Shown here one piece after another: positions 37,240 through 46,414 of a stretch of 64,000 nucleotides of DNA. The stretch is from JASLDZ01 sp964244065. GTDB taxonomy: Bacteria > Pseudomonadota > Alphaproteobacteria > Caulobacterales > Caulobacteraceae. The notes beneath the pieces are model-generated. The model made no database searches. It saw nothing but the letters and a program-made list of their open reading frames with translations, and was not told the DNA's origin. The first letter of the stretch is position 1; each line of letters opens with the position of its first letter. The translations under genes and the position numbers were made by a program. Location of the stretch: contig CAXTHH010000001.1 in the NCBI GenBank assembly GCA_964244065.1, positions 372,001-436,000 on the forward strand. Direction: 5' to 3'.

Positions 37240-37553
37240 CGGCTCCACGCGAGCCGACGATCCTTATGTTTCGTTGTTCGGAGTCTCCAAGCCTCTGCCT
37301 TGAGGTCGCCGCACCGCGTCGGGCGCTTCCCCATGCGCGTCGCCGCGCCGCGCCCCCAACGCGCGGTTCCGCTTGAACCCCGCGGCCAGCGGGCCAATCT
37401 ACCGCCCTGACCGACCGTTCGCCCTGAGTCCATTCCGGACGGGGGAGCGGGGCGGGGCAGTTCAGGCCGACTCGCCGGCGCAGACGCGCGGCGACGGGGC
37501 GGCCCCGCCGACAGGGCGCCGGGCTCGATCCGCCGGCGCGCAGGAGTACCGAT
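37240..37553 (+). promoter_or_regulatory. lon upstream region with possible heat-shock promoter
   Basis: No gene is seen in these 314 bp. CTTGAA at 37,372-37,377 and GCCAATCT at 37,393-37,400, 15 bp apart, resemble a sigma-32 promoter with a weak -10. lon is a heat-shock gene in Caulobacter, so such a promoter is expected. The ribosome site AGGAG lies about 8 bp before the lon ATG. Confidence 0.35.
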
Positions 37554-39962
<2,409 letters not shown>

Positions 39963-39993
39963 ACGCGTCGCGCTCGCGCGCCGGGTGAAAAGC

Positions 39994-40028
39994 GGGGCGG
40001 CGCGGGGTTCCGCGCCGCCTTTGCTTTT
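39994..40028 (+). terminator. Intrinsic terminator after lon
   Basis: A perfect 10-bp stem (GGCGGCGCGG with CCGCGCCGCC) and a 4-nt loop are followed by TTTGCTTTT. It ends lon transcription before the HU gene. Confidence 0.9.
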
Positions 40029-40121
40029 GACGGCGCCGGTTTCCCGCGCCAGTGTGAGGCGGGTGAGCGGCCCACGTGATGCGAAGCGGCCGCCGAGCAG
40101 GGCTCTCTGGGAGACGACCAC

Positions 40122-40394
40122 ATGACGAAAGCCGAACTCGTTCACGCGATGGCCGACAAGGCCGGGCTGGACAAGAAGCAGGCGCAGAAAGCCCTCGAAG
40201 CCTTCGTCGAGTGCGTGACCGACTCGATGAAGTCGGGGCAGGACGTGCGCATCGTGGGCTTCGGCAACTTCGTCGCCGTCGATCGTCCGGCGGGCACGGC
40301 GCGCAATCCGCGCACGGGCGAGACGGTGGATCGCGCGGCCTCGAAGGCGGTGAAGTTTCGTCCGGGCGAAGGCCTGAAGTCGGCCATCCAGTAG
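40122..40394 (+). CDS. hup: HU-type DNA-binding protein
   Basis: A 90-residue histone-like protein that bends and compacts DNA as a dimer. The helical base (MTKAELVHAMADKAGLDKKQ) and the DNA-gripping arm with RNPRTGE are complete, ending in KAVKFRPGEGLKSAI. Length and order (lon then hup) match the widespread bacterial arrangement. It is separated from lon by the terminator, so it has its own promoter in the 90 bp upstream. Confidence 0.95.
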   Translation: MTKAELVHAMADKAGLDKKQAQKALEAFVECVTDSMKSGQDVRIVGFGNFVAVDRPAGTARNPRTGETVDRAASKAVKFRPGEGLKSAIQ

Positions 40395-40442
40395 GCCCCG
40401 GCGGGGCGCCCGGGCCGGCGCCCTGCCGATCCGCCGCGGGCC

Positions 40443-40514
40443 GGGCGGCTAGCTCAGCGGTAGAGCGGCTCCTTTACACGGAGCGGGTCGGGGGTTCGAT
40501 TCCCTCGCCGCCCA
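40443..40514 (+). tRNA. tRNA-Val (anticodon TAC)
   Basis: A full 72-nt cloverleaf: acceptor GGGCGGC/GCCGCCC, D arm GCTC/GAGC, anticodon stem GCTCC/GGAGC with loop TTTACAC giving TAC, a 5-nt variable loop and a T arm with TTCGATT. The discriminator base is A and CCA is not encoded. It lies 48 bp after the HU gene. Confidence 0.95.
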
Positions 40515-40640
40515 CCGGCCACCTCCTCGGGATCGCAGCGCTTGGGACCGCGCCGCTGGGTCCTCCGTCTCCACCATCCGGGTTGGCGCGACGTGGGCGT
40601 CCCCGGCCGGTCCACCTTCACCGCCAGGACTCGCAACCGT

Positions 40641-41930
40641 TCAGAGCTTCCGGGGGACAAGGGCGTCGAGGCTGTCGGCCGCCACGTCGCCCGCCGTCTC
40701 CGTCTCCTCGCGGATCCGGGCCGACCAGGCGCTCGCCGCCTCGCGGAAGGCGGGCTCCCGCACGAGGCGCATCAGCGCGGCGCCGATCGCCTCCGGACCG
40801 GCGGAGGGGTCCAGCCGCAGGCCCGCGCCGCGCGCGGCGATCCTGGCCGCGTTGTCCGGCTGGTCGCGGCCCATGGGCATGCACAGCAGCGGAACGCCGG
40901 CCAGCACCGGCCGGATGGCCGAGCCGTGGCCCGCGTGCGTCACCACCGCGGCCAGGTGCGGCATCAGCGCGTCGTGGCTGGCGCTCTGGAGCACCCGCAC
41001 GTTCTCGGCCGCCGTCGGGAAGTCCCGCGGGTCGAGCTGCGGCCCGAGCGTGACCACGCCGCGCAGCGGCAGCGACTCCAGCGCGGCGATCACCCGCCGC
41101 AGCACCGGCTCCTGCGCCTGGTAGAGGGTGGAGAAGGAGACCAGCACCAAAGGCCGGCCATCCGAGTCCGGCCAGGGGGACTTCCAGGCCGCGGCCCAGG
41201 CGGGCACGCGCGCCTGCGGCCCGGCGTAGCGGAAGGGGGCGGGCAGGGGGTCGGGCGCGAAGTCGTAGGCGCGCGCGGCCGACAGCAGGATCAGCTGCGC
41301 CGCGTCGATCTGCTCCAGCGTGCGCGCGAGCGGCGGCAGGCCGAGGCCTGCCCGGGCGACGTTCAGTTCGGGCAGGCCCGCGTCGTAGAGGCTGCGGCTG
41401 GCCTCCCGGATCAGCGCCTGGAACATCGTCTGCTCCGGATCGGTCGGCGGCTCCAGCCCGGGGCCGAACGGGGGGACGCCCTCCAGCGTCGGCAGCGGCC
41501 AGACGTTGGCGGTGTGCAGCGCCAGCGGGCGCCCGCGCGCCTCGGCCGCCAGCATGCAGCCCAGCAGCAGCTCCTGCGTGACCACCGCCGCGCCCGGATG
41601 GGCGTCGAGCGCCTCCGCGGTGTCGGCGGCGTAGTCGGCGGCGCGGCCCGTCATCAGCCCGTCCAGCAGCAGGGCCACGACCTCGGCGGGGTTGGCGCAC
41701 TCCCAATCGCGCAGGGGCTCGTTGGCGATCGCCTTGTCCGGCCGGTTCGGCGCGCGCGACCAGGGGCGGAACGGCAGGCCGAAGCCCTCCGCCTCCGGCC
41801 GGGTGGCCTCGTCGGACAGCACGAGCACGCGCCGGCCACGCGCCTGCAGCCGGGCGGCGGTGGCGAGGGCGGGCGTGACGTGGCCGCCGAACTCGAAGGT
41901 GGTGAAGAGGAACTCCGCGGGCGCGCTCAC
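40641..41930 (-). CDS. MGT/UGT-family glycosyltransferase (GT1)
   Basis: A 429-residue GT-B fold enzyme. FLFTTFEFGGHVTPALATAARL is the acceptor-side N-terminus; VVTHAGHGSAIRPVLAGVPLLCMPMGRDQPDNA is the nucleotide-sugar motif of the UDP-glucosyl/glucuronosyl group. Such enzymes glycosylate small lipophilic molecules such as macrolides, carotenoids or flavonoids. I chose GTG 41,930 because AGGGA lies 8-12 bp upstream; the GTG at 41,969 in the same frame has no ribosome site. The gene lies just beyond the split tRNA-Asp and is host, not phage. Confidence 0.85.
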   Translation of the reverse strand: MSAPAEFLFTTFEFGGHVTPALATAARLQARGRRVLVLSDEATRPEAEGFGLPFRPWSRAPNRPDKAIANEPLRDWECANPAEVVALLLDGLMTGRAADYAADTAEALDAHPGAAVVTQELLLGCMLAAEARGRPLALHTANVWPLPTLEGVPPFGPGLEPPTDPEQTMFQALIREASRSLYDAGLPELNVARAGLGLPPLARTLEQIDAAQLILLSAARAYDFAPDPLPAPFRYAGPQARVPAWAAAWKSPWPDSDGRPLVLVSFSTLYQAQEPVLRRVIAALESLPLRGVVTLGPQLDPRDFPTAAENVRVLQSASHDALMPHLAAVVTHAGHGSAIRPVLAGVPLLCMPMGRDQPDNAARIAARGAGLRLDPSAGPEAIGAALMRLVREPAFREAASAWSARIREETETAGDVAADSLDALVPRKL

Positions 41931-41990
41931 GCCGCTTCCCTGCCGCAGCGGCGGACGCTTGTCGCTCACTTTCGAGGGCAGGCGCCGGAA

Positions 41991-42040
41991 TGGCGCGAGT
42001 GACGGGGCTCGAACCCGCGACCTCCGGCGTGACAGGCCGG
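41991..42040 (-). other. Prophage attachment site: 3' part of tRNA-Asp(GTC)
   Basis: On the minus strand this is the 3' part of a tRNA: anticodon stem-loop CCGGC-CTGTCAC-GCCGG (anticodon GTC), T arm with TTCGAGC, acceptor CACTCGC, discriminator G and encoded CCA. Beyond 42,040 the sequence no longer fits a D arm or 5' acceptor, so the gene is cut. Temperate phages integrate into tRNA 3' ends and carry a copy, leaving a fragment at one end and the whole gene at the other. The integrase next to it supports this. Confidence 0.85.
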
Positions 42041-42067
42041 GAGTTTACGCAATTCTATCAGCGCACA

Positions 42068-42128
42068 TTCCAAGTCTGGGCGCACAAATGGCCCTTGCTG
42101 CGCAACGGGTTGCTAGGCCGACTTGGAA
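42068..42128. repeat. Inverted repeat at the integrase 3' end
   Basis: TTCCAAGTC at 42,068-42,076 and GACTTGGAA at 42,120-42,128 are perfect 9-bp inverted arms 43 nt apart; the second lies in the integrase coding end. They could be integrase arm-type sites or part of a terminator. Confidence 0.4.
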
Positions 42129-43249
42129 CGCTGCACGCGGTCTATTTCGGCCTCCAGGCGGGCTCGTCCGGTCATCCGCTGCTCCGCGACGAGCCGGGCG
42201 CGGGCGACGGTGGGCGGGGTGTAGGTGTCGTCCAGGAAGGCGCTAGTCCCCACGCCGTTGGCCAGGATCTCGCCGATTGCGGTCTTGTCGGCCCCGGCGG
42301 CGTCGGCCTCGACCGACCCGGAGCGGCGGATGTCCATGAACTGGCGCTTCTCGCCCGGGCCGAACACCGCCAGCCGCACCTCGCGGAAGTGGTCCCCGAA
42401 GGTGTCCTTCGAGGGATAGGCGTGGCCGTTCCGCTGCCGGATGATCGGCGTGTCGGGCCGCATGGTCAGCCCCAAACGCTCCAGGTAGGCGTCCAGCAGC
42501 GCGGAGGTGGTCTCCGACAGAGCCCCGAACGCCCCCTTGTCGGTCTTGGTGCGCGCGCGCTCGACGTAGCGGCCGCCCCGGTCGCGCTTCACCGCGTCGA
42601 AGCGCAACGACCACACGTCAACGGGTGAGAAGAGGGTGTCCCAGGCGATACGGATCGCCAGCGCCATGCCTGGGTGGCCTGACACGGCCGCGCCCCAGGC
42701 CAGCTGCTCGATCTCCGACCCTAGCCAGATCGCCGAGCGCCCGCGGGGCTGCGGGTTCGGAAGGCTGTGCACCGGCGACTTCATGTCGAGCTGCAGGCGC
42801 GCGATGGCGTCCGCCATGAGCGCCCGGAACACCTTCATCACGCGGTAGCGCTCCGAAGGCGAGAGCTTGGCCTCGATCTCCTCCTGGAACTCCTCGCAGA
42901 GGGCGACGGAGATCCCCGTCATCAGCCGGCGGGCGAACCTCGGCTCCAGGTGCTTCCAGGCGCGTGCGTAGTCTTCCTTGGTGCGAACCGACTTGCGCTT
43001 CCAGGCGATCGTCCGGCGGAAGCGGTCGTAGTAGGCGCCGAAGGAGCCCGGCGGATACTCCGTCACCCGCGCGGCCTTGGCCCGGGCCTTCAGCCAGTCG
43101 CCGTACAGGCGGGCCGCCTCCGCATGGGCGTCCGGGCCGTCTGGGCCAAGCGGCTTGGGGGCGAACCCCAGCTCGCGCATCGGCGGCGTCGGTTCCCAGA
43201 AGAGGTTGCCGCCCTTCCTGCGCACATAGCGCAGCTTGATCGTGGTCAC
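42113..43249 (-). CDS. int: Phage tyrosine integrase
   Basis: A 378-residue tyrosine recombinase that would insert the phage at tRNA-Asp. The N-terminal SAM-like domain includes GAYYDRFRRTIAWKRKSVRTKEDYARAWKHLEP; the catalytic domain holds an Arg in ALAIRIAWDTLFSPVDVWSLRFD, a DIRRSG motif in place of HxxR, and the likely nucleophile Tyr in DDTYTPPT near the C-terminus. The GTG start overlaps the stop of the 76-residue gene. Adjacency to the split tRNA supports attachment at its 3' end. Confidence 0.88.
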   Translation of the reverse strand: MTTIKLRYVRRKGGNLFWEPTPPMRELGFAPKPLGPDGPDAHAEAARLYGDWLKARAKAARVTEYPPGSFGAYYDRFRRTIAWKRKSVRTKEDYARAWKHLEPRFARRLMTGISVALCEEFQEEIEAKLSPSERYRVMKVFRALMADAIARLQLDMKSPVHSLPNPQPRGRSAIWLGSEIEQLAWGAAVSGHPGMALAIRIAWDTLFSPVDVWSLRFDAVKRDRGGRYVERARTKTDKGAFGALSETTSALLDAYLERLGLTMRPDTPIIRQRNGHAYPSKDTFGDHFREVRLAVFGPGEKRQFMDIRRSGSVEADAAGADKTAIGEILANGVGTSAFLDDTYTPPTVARARLVAEQRMTGRARLEAEIDRVQRSKSA

Positions 43250-43476
43250 TCGCCGAACGCGCGGCGCATGCGGGCCTCCAGCTCGTCGGCTTCAGAACGC
43301 GCCCCGCCGGCGACGCCCAGGGAGCTGACGATCAGGTTCCCGGTGAGCGCGTCAACCTCGACCCGCGCTTCCACACCCGCCTTGTGGGCGGCGCGGAAGG
43401 CTCGGACGAGGTCCGCCTGGGTGAAGGCGGCCCGTTTCCGACGTGCGCGTTGCGGAGCGTCGGCCTCGGCGCTCAC
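43246..43476 (-). CDS. Small phage protein of unknown function
   Basis: A 76-residue protein with a basic start (RARRKRAAFTQADLVRAFRAAHKAGV), then VEVDALTGNLIV and an acidic helical end (EADELEARMRRAF). I recall similar small proteins upstream of integrases in alphaproteobacterial prophages. GTG start overlaps the methyltransferase stop, and its stop overlaps the integrase start, so it is coupled on both sides. A role with the integrase is possible but unproven. Confidence 0.6.
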   Translation of the reverse strand: MSAEADAPQRARRKRAAFTQADLVRAFRAAHKAGVEARVEVDALTGNLIVSSLGVAGGARSEADELEARMRRAFGE

Positions 43477-44084
43477 ATAGGTCTCCGAGCCCAGCCCAGG
43501 CGCGTCTCGCCGGGGCGAGCCGGGGGCGCGGTCAGTTCCCACACCAGCCAGCACCAGTCGGCCGTGCCGCCCTGGGCGCGGTTGCCGGCCAGCAGGTAGT
43601 CGCCGGGCGGGCACGAGGGGCGGGGCGTCAGGATCCAGGCGCGGTGCGGTGGCGCCTCGGCGTAGAGGCCGGCGGCGCGGCCGGCGCTCGTCAGGAAGGC
43701 CACGTCGGTGAAGACGGCCAGCTTCTCCAGCCCCGGGATCGCCAACGCCTTGCGGATGAAGTCCTCGGTGCCGCGCCCGCCGAAGAAGGGCGGGTTGGAG
43801 GCGATGATAGGCGCGCGGGGGCTGGTCCAGAGCGTCTCGAAGAAGTCGTGGGCGCCGCTCCACCAGGGCGCGCTCAGCGTCCGCCGCACCCGGTCGGTGC
43901 CGATCGCGCGCACGCCGGCTGCGCGCAGGCCCTCCACGACGTGCCCCTGGCCGCAGCACGGGTCCCAGACCGCGGCCTCGAAGTGCTCGACGCTGGTCAG
44001 CGCCAGGGTGCAGTCGCGCGGCTCGACGAACCAGTCGTGCGCCGGGCGCGGCCAGATGTGAGAGCGGCGAGCGACGGCCGTCAT
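43473..44084 (-). CDS. Phage DNA methyltransferase-like protein (NPPF motif)
   Basis: A 203-residue class I SAM methyltransferase: motif I AVWDPCCGQGHVVEGL, then IGTDR, and motif IV IIASNPPFFGG, which places it with N6-adenine or N4-cytosine enzymes. The C-terminal part (PSCPPGDYLLAGNRAQGGTADWCWLVW) matches small phage methyltransferases without a target-recognition domain. The ATG at 44,084 overlaps the upstream D12 methylase stop. It may modify phage DNA against host restriction; specificity is unknown. Confidence 0.75.
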   Translation of the reverse strand: MTAVARRSHIWPRPAHDWFVEPRDCTLALTSVEHFEAAVWDPCCGQGHVVEGLRAAGVRAIGTDRVRRTLSAPWWSGAHDFFETLWTSPRAPIIASNPPFFGGRGTEDFIRKALAIPGLEKLAVFTDVAFLTSAGRAAGLYAEAPPHRAWILTPRPSCPPGDYLLAGNRAQGGTADWCWLVWELTAPPARPGETRLGWARRPM

Positions 44085-44923
44085 GCCGCGAACAGCCCGT
44101 GAGCGGCGGAGGCCGCCGCGTTGATCCAGAGCACTTCCGTCCGGGGTCGCCCGCCGTCGGCGAAGGTGTCCAGCTCGAGCCGCCGCCAGTCGCGCAGCTC
44201 GCGGTCGTAGAGGTTCGTGGCGTAGCCGGAGACCACCACCATGGATGAAAGGCCGCGCAGCTGGTCGAGCAGCGCCAGGTGCTCGACGTCGGTCATCTCG
44301 TGCACGTAGCCGGTGGACGGGGCCAAGCGGCACCGCTTCTCTGAGCGGGTGGCGTGGACGTAGGGCGGATCGACGTAGGCCAGGGCGCGCTCGTCGTCGA
44401 ACTGGGCGAGGAGATCGGCCGCCGGCCGGTTCTCAACCACGACACCCGCGAAGCGCTCGGCCGTCCGGACCAGCGCCGGCGGCAGGTTTGCCCAGTCGTG
44501 TGCCGGTGTCGTTCCGCTGCGGTTGCTGTTGCGCCGGAAGCCGGTGGTGCGGTCGCGCCTGTAGGCGATGTTGCCGTGGCCCATGAAGGAGCGGACCACT
44601 AGGCGGCGCGCGCGCTCCACCGGCTCCTGCGCTTCGACGTAAGCCTCCTCGAACTCGGCCCGTGCGAACGGGGTCAGGGCGACGAGGCGGGCGAGCTCGG
44701 CCGCCTGAGCGGGCTCGCGCAGCACGCGGAAGAGGTTCACCACCTCGCCGTCGAGATCATTGTAGACCTCCGCGTAGGCGCGGGGCTTCTGGGCGAGCAC
44801 GCTCGCAGCCCCGCCGAACGGCTCGACGTAGATCCGGTGCGGCGGGAACTGGGCGATGATCCGGGGGGCGAGGCGCCACTTGCCGCCGAGGTAGCGTAGG
44901 GCGGGCCGGTTGGGAGCGAGCAT
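44081..44923 (-). CDS. D12-class N6-adenine DNA methylase
   Basis: A 280-residue Dam-type enzyme. PALRYLGGKWRLAPRII at 7-23 is the D12 motif X/N-terminal signature, YVEPFGGAASVL is motif I, and LAYVDPPYVHATRSEKR is motif IV (DPPY) for adenine methylation. SFMGHGNIAYRRDRTTGFR lies in the target-recognition part. The ATG at 44,923 gives the family N-terminus. With the two other methyltransferases in this operon it forms a DNA-modification set. Confidence 0.88.
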   Translation of the reverse strand: MLAPNRPALRYLGGKWRLAPRIIAQFPPHRIYVEPFGGAASVLAQKPRAYAEVYNDLDGEVVNLFRVLREPAQAAELARLVALTPFARAEFEEAYVEAQEPVERARRLVVRSFMGHGNIAYRRDRTTGFRRNSNRSGTTPAHDWANLPPALVRTAERFAGVVVENRPAADLLAQFDDERALAYVDPPYVHATRSEKRCRLAPSTGYVHEMTDVEHLALLDQLRGLSSMVVVSGYATNLYDRELRDWRRLELDTFADGGRPRTEVLWINAAASAAHGLFAA

Positions 44924-44925
44924 GG

Positions 44926-45135
44926 TCAGCGAGCCGCCCTCCGGCCGTAGAGCCCGACGCGGAGCTGGGTAAAGGCGAACCACGATCCGCAGCCGGGATC
45001 GCCGGCGAGCCGAAGTCCTGGGCGCACGTTGCACCAGCCGGCGGGCGCGCCCTCGGTGGCGTTGCGGTGCACACACCCGCCGCAGGCGCCCGGGCCGCGC
45101 TGCGCGCCGGCGAAGAGGTCGGGCTGGGCCGTCAC
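44926..45135 (-). CDS. Small cysteine-rich phage protein
   Basis: A 69-residue protein with CGGCVH, NATEGAPAGWCNVRPG and GDPGCGSW: four cysteines and a His, a likely zinc site. GTG start overlaps the stop of the preceding gene and it lies 2 bp before the D12 methylase start. Function unknown; such proteins are common phage accessories. Confidence 0.55.
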   Translation of the reverse strand: MTAQPDLFAGAQRGPGACGGCVHRNATEGAPAGWCNVRPGLRLAGDPGCGSWFAFTQLRVGLYGRRAAR

Positions 45136-45533
45136 AGCAGCCCTCCCGTGACCGCCGCGCGCTTGCAGGCTTCCCACGCCAGGTCGGCGTGCCACGCGTA
45201 GCCCGTGTGGTCCGGGTGCGACTTCTCCAGCCGCTTCGCCTCGCGGCGGCGGGCGCGGACGGCGGCCGGGATCAGCCGCCAGTGACGGCCGCAGATCAAC
45301 TCGCCGTGCCCGACCTTCGCGGGGTCCCAGCTGCGGCCGCAGCTCGGGACCAGGCAGGAGACGCGGCCCGGCTTCACGGCGCCGACCGCCGGCGCCGGCA
45401 CGCACCCGCCCTCGCAGGCGAGGCAGACGAGCACGCCATCCTCCTCGACCGCGAGCTGGAAGCCGCAGGCCGGGCAGTCCACGGGGTCGAGCACCGGCAG
45501 CGCGCTGGGGCGGTTGGGGGCGAGAGGGTTCAT
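45132..45533 (-). CDS. Phage zinc-ribbon protein
   Basis: A 133-residue protein with an N-terminal zinc ribbon (DCPACGFQLAVEEDGVLVCLACEGGC) and a second Cys/His cluster (SCLVPSCGRSW, ELICGRHWRLIPAAVRARRRE). The C-terminal half is basic and helical. ATG at 45,533 overlaps the PP-loop gene stop (ATGA). It could bind DNA or RNA; no family name is certain. Confidence 0.55.
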   Translation of the reverse strand: MNPLAPNRPSALPVLDPVDCPACGFQLAVEEDGVLVCLACEGGCVPAPAVGAVKPGRVSCLVPSCGRSWDPAKVGHGELICGRHWRLIPAAVRARRREAKRLEKSHPDHTGYAWHADLAWEACKRAAVTGGLL

Positions 45534-46414
45534 ACCCCGCACATCCCCTCGCACTCGTTGGCGAAGCCGAGCGGATCGCACAGGGGGAAGAGCGGCAGCT
45601 GACCGCGGTCCTCCGGCGTGGAGAGGTCCACGTCGGCTAGGCGCACGCACGAGCGGTGAAGGTAGGGCTCTCCGCGTTGCATGATGTGGCCGCCGCTACG
45701 GAGGGCGTCGTCCACTTCGCACGCGTCGCGCCAGCTGTCGGGATCCTCACCCCGCATAGCCCTCCACATGTTGTCGTCGTGGTAGGGGCAGAACGTGCAG
45801 GCGCTCTTCGGCGGGCGCGGGTGGCCGCGGCTCTCCATCCAGGCCAGGCAGCGCCGGCGGTCGAAGCCGGCCTCGATCAGGGGCCAGCGGTTCTGAACGA
45901 AGGGCTGGGCGTCCGTCTTCATGCGGACGATCTCGTCCGTCGATATCCCGATCCACTGCTCCACCAGCTTCACCTTTGGGGCGCGCTGACGGGGGCGCAG
46001 GCCGATCAAGCGGCGCACCTCCTTCCGGATAGGCTCGATCTTGTAGTCTTGGGTGCACTGGCGACGCGCCATGCCTACGGTGCCGTCCGGGTTCTTCACG
46101 AACAGCGGCGGGCGGCCCCACGCGCCACGGATGCCGGCGCTGGCGTCCAGCAGCTCCTGCCGGAGCGACCCGGCCGAGACGATGCGCACGGGGTAGGACA
46201 GCACCGAGGCCAGCCACCACAGCTGCGCATAGACTGCGGCGGGCTCCGCCCCTGTGTCGGAGAAGATCGCGTAGTCCGGCTTCGCCCCAAACAGACCCTC
46301 GTCCGCCATCAGGGCCAGCGCGGACGACTGCACGCCAGCACCTAGGCTGACAACGCGCAGCTGCGGCGCGTCCAGGGGGCGGCTCAGCCGCTGGTCAAGG
46401 GCGAAGGCGCTCAC
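45530..46414 (-). CDS. PAPS-reductase-like PP-loop protein
   Basis: A 294-residue member of the phosphoadenosine phosphosulfate reductase/PP-loop family. VVSLGAGVQSSALALMA at 21-37 is the ATP-binding PP-loop; IFSDTGAEPAAVY follows as in sulfurtransferase relatives. Several cysteines are present: RRQCTQDYK, CTFCPYHDD and a C-terminal CEGMC. True sulfate reduction is unlikely for a phage; relatives include TtcA-like tRNA thiolases and DndC-type DNA sulfur enzymes. Its place among DNA methyltransferases suggests nucleic-acid modification, which is inference. Confidence 0.7.
   Translation of the reverse strand: MSAFALDQRLSRPLDAPQLRVVSLGAGVQSSALALMADEGLFGAKPDYAIFSDTGAEPAAVYAQLWWLASVLSYPVRIVSAGSLRQELLDASAGIRGAWGRPPLFVKNPDGTVGMARRQCTQDYKIEPIRKEVRRLIGLRPRQRAPKVKLVEQWIGISTDEIVRMKTDAQPFVQNRWPLIEAGFDRRRCLAWMESRGHPRPPKSACTFCPYHDDNMWRAMRGEDPDSWRDACEVDDALRSGGHIMQRGEPYLHRSCVRLADVDLSTPEDRGQLPLFPLCDPLGFANECEGMCGV

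Noticed and set aside
41991..42062. Complete tRNA gene beside the integrase
   Set aside because: Only the 3' part from the anticodon stem fits; no D arm or 5' acceptor strand can be built from the following bases.
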